Below are positions 6,730-10,275 of a DNA stretch of 10,275 bases, piece after piece. Position 1 is the stretch's first letter. Each line of letters begins with the position of its first letter. The notes under the pieces were generated by a model that saw nothing but the letters and a program-made list of their open reading frames with translations, was not told the DNA's origin and searched no databases. Location: positions 1 through 10,275 of the forward strand of contig JASFVG010000150.1 of the NCBI GenBank assembly GCA_050049955.1, in the 5' to 3' direction. The translations under genes and the position numbers were made by a program. Source of the DNA: SKLM01 sp050049955 (GTDB lineage: Bacteria; Chloroflexota; Anaerolineae; B4-G1).

Positions 6730-8697
6730 ATGCTAGAGTTGAAGAAAGGTGCCGACATTCTCGCCGCGATCGGTGGCGTCAATTCGCTGCGCGAGGCCGA
6801 GGAGCTCTTCCAGGCCCGCTGCGACGACGAGACCATGGGGAAACTCCACCGGATCAGCAACGCGGAGGCCCTCCTGAAGATCGCCAACGCGATTTCGATG
6901 ACGAATCCTGACCGGATCTTCGTCAACACCGGTTCGGACGCCGATCGGAAGAGAGTCAGGATCATGAGCATGGCCAAGGGCGAGGAGCACCCAGTGGCCA
7001 TGAGAGACCACACCGTCCACTTCGACCTCGCTCTGGAGCAGGCCCGAATCATCGACCGGACATACTACATCGTGAACGCGGGCGAGAACACCAGCGTCCT
7101 GGCCAAGAGCATCCCTCGCGGCAGCGCGCTTGACAGCGTTAGGTCACATATGACCGGCATCGGCAGGGGAAAGACGCTCCTGATCGGGTTCTTCAGCCGC
7201 GGTCCCATTGGCGCCAAGGCTGCGATCCCAGCCCTCGAGATCACCACGTCGACCTACGTCATGCACTCGGCCGACATCCTCTACCGTCATGTCTATCGAC
7301 ACTTCGACCAGGAGGTAGACCGCGCCGGGCTGTTCTTCACGAACGTCCACGGCGAGGGACCGAACAGGACGGAAGACCTGCCGGAGGCCCGCGTCTTGAT
7401 GGACAGGAGCTGGCAGACAACCTACTCGTTCCTCTGCACCTACGCCGGCAACACGCTCCTTCTGAAGAAGGGAAACCATCGATTCGCTGTCGACCTGGCA
7501 ACCTACTTCCGTCGTGAAGAGGAACTCTCGGAGCACATGTTTCTCACCGGAATCACCCGGGACCGACAGACTACCTTCTTCGCCGGCGCGGCACCCTCGG
7601 GATGCGGCAAGACCACCACAGCCATGACGGGTACGGATTTCGTGGGCGACGATCTGGCACAGCTCTGGATTGCAGACGATGGTACCTTGCGGGGCATTAA
7701 CCCCGAGAAGGGTATCTTCGGCATCGTGCGGGATGTCAACCGCGAGAGCGATCCCTACCTCATGAAGGCCCTGCGTGAGGAGGGGGCCGAAGTGATCTGG
7801 ACCAACGTCCTAATCGACGTCCACGGCGTGCCCTACTGGGTCGGGAACGGGGAGGAACTTCCCGAAAGGGGCGTCAACTTCCAGGGAGAGTGGTGGAATG
7901 GCAAGATGGATGAAAGCGGTAGGCCGGTTCCCCTCTCCCACCCCAACGCCCGCTGCACCGTCGATTGCACCGAGATCTACAACTACAACGAAGCCGCTGC
8001 AGAGGATCCCCGCGGCGTGGAGGTACGGGTGATCACCTATAGCGGGCGCGACAGCGACACCATGCCCCCCGTCCGGGTCGCCCAGGATCCTGACCACGGC
8101 GTGGTCATCGGCGCTTCGATCCTCTCCGCTGCCACCGCCACTGAGGTCGGCGCCAAGGGCGTAAGGCGCCAGCCCTGGGCTAACGAGCCCTTCATTGCCG
8201 GTCCCCTGCACGACTATATGGCCGCTCAGTTCGCCTTCTTCAACTCCCATAGGCTCACGCGCAAACCGGTGATGGCGGGCTTGAACTACTTCCTCACCCA
8301 CGCTGCCCGCGGCGGAGAGGGGAAAGGGCTGCTCGGGGAGAAAAGGGACGTCAAGGTGTGGCTCGGCTGGCTCGAGCGAGTCGCCCGGGGGGAATGCAGG
8401 GGCATCGAGACGCCCATAGGCTACATCCCCACCTACGCGGATCTCAAGGCCTTGTTCGCCGAGATGGACAAGCCATACCCGAAAGAGCTCTACGACAAGC
8501 AGTTCGCGCTCTACGTGGACAACATCCTGGCTAGGATTGAGCTTCAGGAGGCTGCCTACCGAGAAGAGGAGAACGTCCCGGACAAGCTGTTCGAGATCTA
8601 TGCCGAGCAGCGGGCTGGTCTCGAAACCCTGAAGGCCAGGTATGGCGCTGTCGTCTCCGTCGAACAGCTGACGATGGAGACAAGCGGAGAGGTCTGA
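6730..8697 (+). CDS. pckG: Phosphoenolpyruvate carboxykinase, GTP-type family (divergent)
   Basis: This cytoplasmic enzyme of 655 residues would convert oxaloacetate and a nucleoside triphosphate to PEP and CO2, the entry to gluconeogenesis. Family landmarks in order: T67-G-S-D-A-D-x-x-R-V-R (substrate-binding region), F-F-S-R-G-P-I-G, Y238-A-G-N-T-L-L-L-K-K247, E268-H-M, P-loop A288-P-S-G-C-G-K-T-T296, V305-G-D-D308, I323-N-P-E-K-G-I-F-G, H-P-N-A-R, the lid-like S466-A-A-T-A-T-E472 and a C-terminal E-G-K-G-L-L-G. Candidate metal ligands are K246/K247, H269 and D307/D308. The P-loop and VGDD fit the GTP family, not the shorter ATP family. The usual D-P-F-A-M-R-P-F-F-G-Y-N-F guanine region is replaced by E486-P-F-I-A-G-P-L-H-D-Y-M497, so nucleotide preference is uncertain. 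It is somewhat longer than the usual 600-625 residues. The malic enzyme gene follows after 30 bases. Confidence 0.88.
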   Translation: MLELKKGADILAAIGGVNSLREAEELFQARCDDETMGKLHRISNAEALLKIANAISMTNPDRIFVNTGSDADRKRVRIMSMAKGEEHPVAMRDHTVHFDLALEQARIIDRTYYIVNAGENTSVLAKSIPRGSALDSVRSHMTGIGRGKTLLIGFFSRGPIGAKAAIPALEITTSTYVMHSADILYRHVYRHFDQEVDRAGLFFTNVHGEGPNRTEDLPEARVLMDRSWQTTYSFLCTYAGNTLLLKKGNHRFAVDLATYFRREEELSEHMFLTGITRDRQTTFFAGAAPSGCGKTTTAMTGTDFVGDDLAQLWIADDGTLRGINPEKGIFGIVRDVNRESDPYLMKALREEGAEVIWTNVLIDVHGVPYWVGNGEELPERGVNFQGEWWNGKMDESGRPVPLSHPNARCTVDCTEIYNYNEAAAEDPRGVEVRVITYSGRDSDTMPPVRVAQDPDHGVVIGASILSAATATEVGAKGVRRQPWANEPFIAGPLHDYMAAQFAFFNSHRLTRKPVMAGLNYFLTHAARGGEGKGLLGEKRDVKVWLGWLERVARGECRGIETPIGYIPTYADLKALFAEMDKPYPKELYDKQFALYVDNILARIELQEAAYREEENVPDKLFEIYAEQRAGLETLKARYGAVVSVEQLTMETSGEV

Positions 8698-8716
8698 GCG
8701 GAAGCGCGATTGACGC

Positions 8717-8724
8717 AAGGAGGG
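8717..8724 (+). promoter_or_regulatory. Ribosome binding site of the malic enzyme gene
   Basis: AAGGAGGG is a consensus Shine-Dalgarno sequence. Measured from GGAGG it ends four bases before ATG 8728 and one base before ATG 8725, so 8728 is the better start. The TTG at 8710, in frame upstream, would place this site inside the coding sequence and is unlikely. Confidence 0.75.
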
Positions 8725-8727
8725 ATG

Positions 8728-10107
8728 ATGGCGGATAGGCCTACAGGCGGGCGGCTGACAATAGAAGAGCTACTGGAGCAGGCCAGGCAGCCTGCTGAAG
8801 ATGCGATGAAGCTCCATCCCTATTACCGGGGCAAGGTGCAGACCGCCCCCAAGTGTGTCGTTCGCGGGCTCGACGACTTCGCCATCTGGTACACCCCCGG
8901 TGTGGCGGAGCCGTGTCGTGTCATAAGCCAGGACGAGGGGCTGGCCTACGAATACACGAACAAGGGCAACTCCGTAGCCATCGTCTCTGACGGCACGCGG
9001 GTGCTAGGCCTGGGCAACATTGGCCCCGCCGCCGGGCTGCCTGTGATGGAGGGAAAAGCGCTCCTGTTCAAGTACCTGGGGGGGGTCGACGCGGTACCGA
9101 TATGCCTGGACACCCGAGACCCCTACCGCATCATCCTCGCCGCAAAATGGCTGCAACCCTCCTTCGGCGGTATCAATCTGGAGGACATCGAACAACCCAA
9201 GTGCTTCCGCGTGCTTGACATGCTGCGCACCGATCCAGACGTCAACATCCCTGTCTGGCACGACGACCAGCAGGGCACGGCCACCGTCATCCTGGCCGGC
9301 TTGATCAACGCCCTGAAGATCGTGGGCAAGGCGATGGAAGACATCCGCGTCGCCGTGGTCGGGACGGGGGCAGCCAACGTCGCCACCATCCGCCTGTTGC
9401 TCGCCAGCGGCGTCGACTTCGGGCACATCATCGCCTGCGACAGCAAGGGCATCCTCCATCCAAACCGTGCAGACGTCGAGGCGCGCAAGACCGAGTTCGT
9501 CGACAAATGGCGTATCTGCCAGCGAAGCAATGCCGAGAACCGCCGGGGCGGCGTGGGAGACGCAGTGCGAGACGCCGACGTCTGCATCGCCGCCAGCAAG
9601 CCCGGCCCAGGGACCATCCAGCCCGAGTGGATCAAGGCCATGGCCGACGACGCCATCGTCTTCGCCTGCGCCAACCCCATTCCCGAGATCTGGCCGTGGG
9701 AGGCCAGGGACGCTGGCGCCCGCATCGTCGGTACCGGCCGCAGCGACTTCGCCAACCAGATCAACAACTCCCTTGGTTTCCCCGCCATCTTCCGTGGTGT
9801 CTTGGACGTTCGGGCCACCACCATCACCGACGAGATGGCCATCGCCGCCGCGAAGGCCCTGGCAGGCTACCAGGAGGAACGGGGGCTTGACGAGGAGTCG
9901 CTGCTCCCCACGATGAGCGATTGGGAGGTCTTTCCCCGCGAGGCTGCGGCTGTCGGCGTCAAGGCCCAGGAGCAAGGGGTTGCCCGTCTCGAACGGTCCT
10001 TCGACGACCTGCTGCGCCAGGCGCGACAGGTCATCCAGACAGCCCAGGATATGACCCGTTTCCTGATGGAGCGGGAGATCATCCCGCCTGTCCCACTCGG
10101 CGACTGA
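8728..10107 (+). CDS. Malic enzyme (NAD(P)-dependent malate dehydrogenase, decarboxylating)
   Basis: This 459-residue cytoplasmic enzyme oxidatively decarboxylates malate to pyruvate and CO2. The N-terminal domain has the catalytic tyrosine motif W54-Y-T-P-G-V-A, the general-base lysine K110 in V-M-E-G-K-A, and metal-binding acids E152-D153 and D179-D180 (V-W-H-D-D-Q-Q-G-T). The cofactor domain has G212-T-G-A-A-N217, strand-end D238 in A-C-D-S-K-G, and A-N-P-I-P-E at 315-320. It ends with the hallmark S-D-F-A-N-Q-I-N-N-S-L-G-F-P-A-I-F-R-G. D238 leans toward NAD, but K240 leaves NADP possible. It belongs to the short bacterial type; a helical tail of roughly 55 residues extends beyond the core. 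No phosphotransacetylase domain is attached. Consensus ribosome binding and the 30-base spacing imply co-transcription with PEP carboxykinase. Confidence 0.94.
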   Translation: MADRPTGGRLTIEELLEQARQPAEDAMKLHPYYRGKVQTAPKCVVRGLDDFAIWYTPGVAEPCRVISQDEGLAYEYTNKGNSVAIVSDGTRVLGLGNIGPAAGLPVMEGKALLFKYLGGVDAVPICLDTRDPYRIILAAKWLQPSFGGINLEDIEQPKCFRVLDMLRTDPDVNIPVWHDDQQGTATVILAGLINALKIVGKAMEDIRVAVVGTGAANVATIRLLLASGVDFGHIIACDSKGILHPNRADVEARKTEFVDKWRICQRSNAENRRGGVGDAVRDADVCIAASKPGPGTIQPEWIKAMADDAIVFACANPIPEIWPWEARDAGARIVGTGRSDFANQINNSLGFPAIFRGVLDVRATTITDEMAIAAAKALAGYQEERGLDEESLLPTMSDWEVFPREAAAVGVKAQEQGVARLERSFDDLLRQARQVIQTAQDMTRFLMEREIIPPVPLGD

Positions 10108-10128
10108 GAACGAGCAATGAGAACGAGC
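10105..10128 (+). repeat. 13-bp-period direct repeat at the malic enzyme stop
   Basis: TGAGAACGAGC occurs at 10105-10115 and again at 10118-10128, separated by AA. The first three bases of the first copy are the malic enzyme stop codon. It looks like a recent short tandem duplication and has no evident function. Confidence 0.7.
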
Positions 10129-10160
10129 TTTGACACAGGCCGATAGCGCGTCCCAACCCG

Positions 10161-10209
10161 TCATTCCGGGTGCAGTCCGCCATTCCGAGCGCAGTCGAGG
10201 AATGCCTCG
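10161..10209. repeat. REP-like intergenic repeat with CATTCC/GGAATG arms
   Basis: CATTCC at 10181-10186 and GGAATG at 10199-10204 are inverted arms around GAGCGCAGTCGA. A second, partial copy of the left half (TCATTCCGGGTGCAGTC, 10161-10177) lies 19 bases upstream and matches 14 of 17 positions. CGAGG-AATG-CCTCG at 10196-10209 can form an alternative hairpin with a 5-bp stem. Dispersed intergenic elements of the form CATTCCGAGCGnAGTCGAGGAAT are common in many environmental bacterial genomes, so this is probably one genomic copy of such a family. Confidence 0.6.
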
Positions 10210-10256
10210 TGCCTCGGACAACCCACTCACCGACATTTGAGCGAGGAGCGACCGTA

Positions 10257-10275
10257 ATGTATGAACTGATCATCG
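10257..10275 (+). CDS. Start of a truncated gene at the window edge
   Basis: ATG at 10257 is preceded by GAGGAG (10243-10248) with an 8-base gap, a good ribosome site. Only six codons are visible (M-Y-E-L-I-I), and the reading frame runs off the window. A start of this form is common in flavoproteins such as thioredoxin-reductase-like proteins, where a G-G-G-P-A-G motif would follow. That is only a guess. Confidence 0.5.

Noticed and set aside
7810..8718. 302-codon minus-strand frame opposite PEP carboxykinase
   Set aside because: It is a shadow of a well-supported gene, with no recognisable domain in its translation.
8710..8727. TTG start for the malic enzyme
   Set aside because: The consensus ribosome site AAGGAGGG lies inside this extension and serves the ATG at 8728 (or 8725).
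10130..10158. Perfect TTGACA -35 element after the malic enzyme gene
   Set aside because: At 17-base spacing the -10 position reads CCAACC, which is not credible. Without a -10 the match is probably chance.
9004..10236. Long open frame of 410 codons on the minus strand opposite the malic enzyme gene
   Set aside because: It lies almost wholly opposite a gene with a complete set of malic enzyme motifs. The translation is low-complexity (rich in Gly, Asp, Val, Ala) and shows no domain. Long antisense frames are expected in GC-rich DNA.

Overview
The window is a GC-rich bacterial chromosomal segment, probably from a Chloroflexota member known from environmental or metagenomic sequence. The taxon is an inference. 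The main pointer is the membrane protein at 4536-6626: a GT-C type glycosyltransferase with a C-terminal beta-rich tail (W-Q-A, D-Y-x-V-F-x-H-L, Q-R-D-G-P-P, P-P-G-E-Y-x-L-x-V-G-L-Y) of a style I associate with Chloroflexota envelope proteins. All six complete genes and the fragment at the right edge lie on the + strand. No tRNA, rRNA, CRISPR array, insertion sequence or phage gene is visible, and no gap between genes exceeds about 170 bases.

Layout, left to right. (1) malQ, a 4-alpha-glucanotransferase of glycogen/maltodextrin metabolism, at 15-1526. (2) A 148-base gap holding a good extended -10 promoter, followed by an iron-sulfur subunit (1675-2877) and an FAD subunit (2973-4370). Together these look like a membrane-associated glycolate or D-lactate dehydrogenase of the GlcD/GlcF type without a GlcE subunit. 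The start of the FAD subunit sits in a three-copy 15-bp tandem repeat. (3) The glycosyltransferase-like membrane protein (4536-6626). (4) A tight pair, 30 bases apart: a divergent GTP-type PEP carboxykinase (6730-8697) and a malic enzyme (8728-10107). (5) A 149-base gap with a 13-bp direct repeat and a REP-like repeat, then the first six codons of another gene from 10257.

How the genes fit together: the two-subunit dehydrogenase would feed electrons from a 2-hydroxyacid into the quinone pool and release glyoxylate or pyruvate. PEP carboxykinase and malic enzyme both decarboxylate C4 acids (oxaloacetate to PEP, malate to pyruvate) and so link the TCA cycle to gluconeogenesis. MalQ works on stored or imported glucans. 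This is mostly ordinary central carbon metabolism. I found no convincing undescribed multi-gene system. The points most worth a second look are the PEP carboxykinase that keeps catalytic and metal residues but lacks the usual guanine-pocket signature, the start-codon tandem repeat, and the non-canonical FAD loop of the GlcD-like protein.
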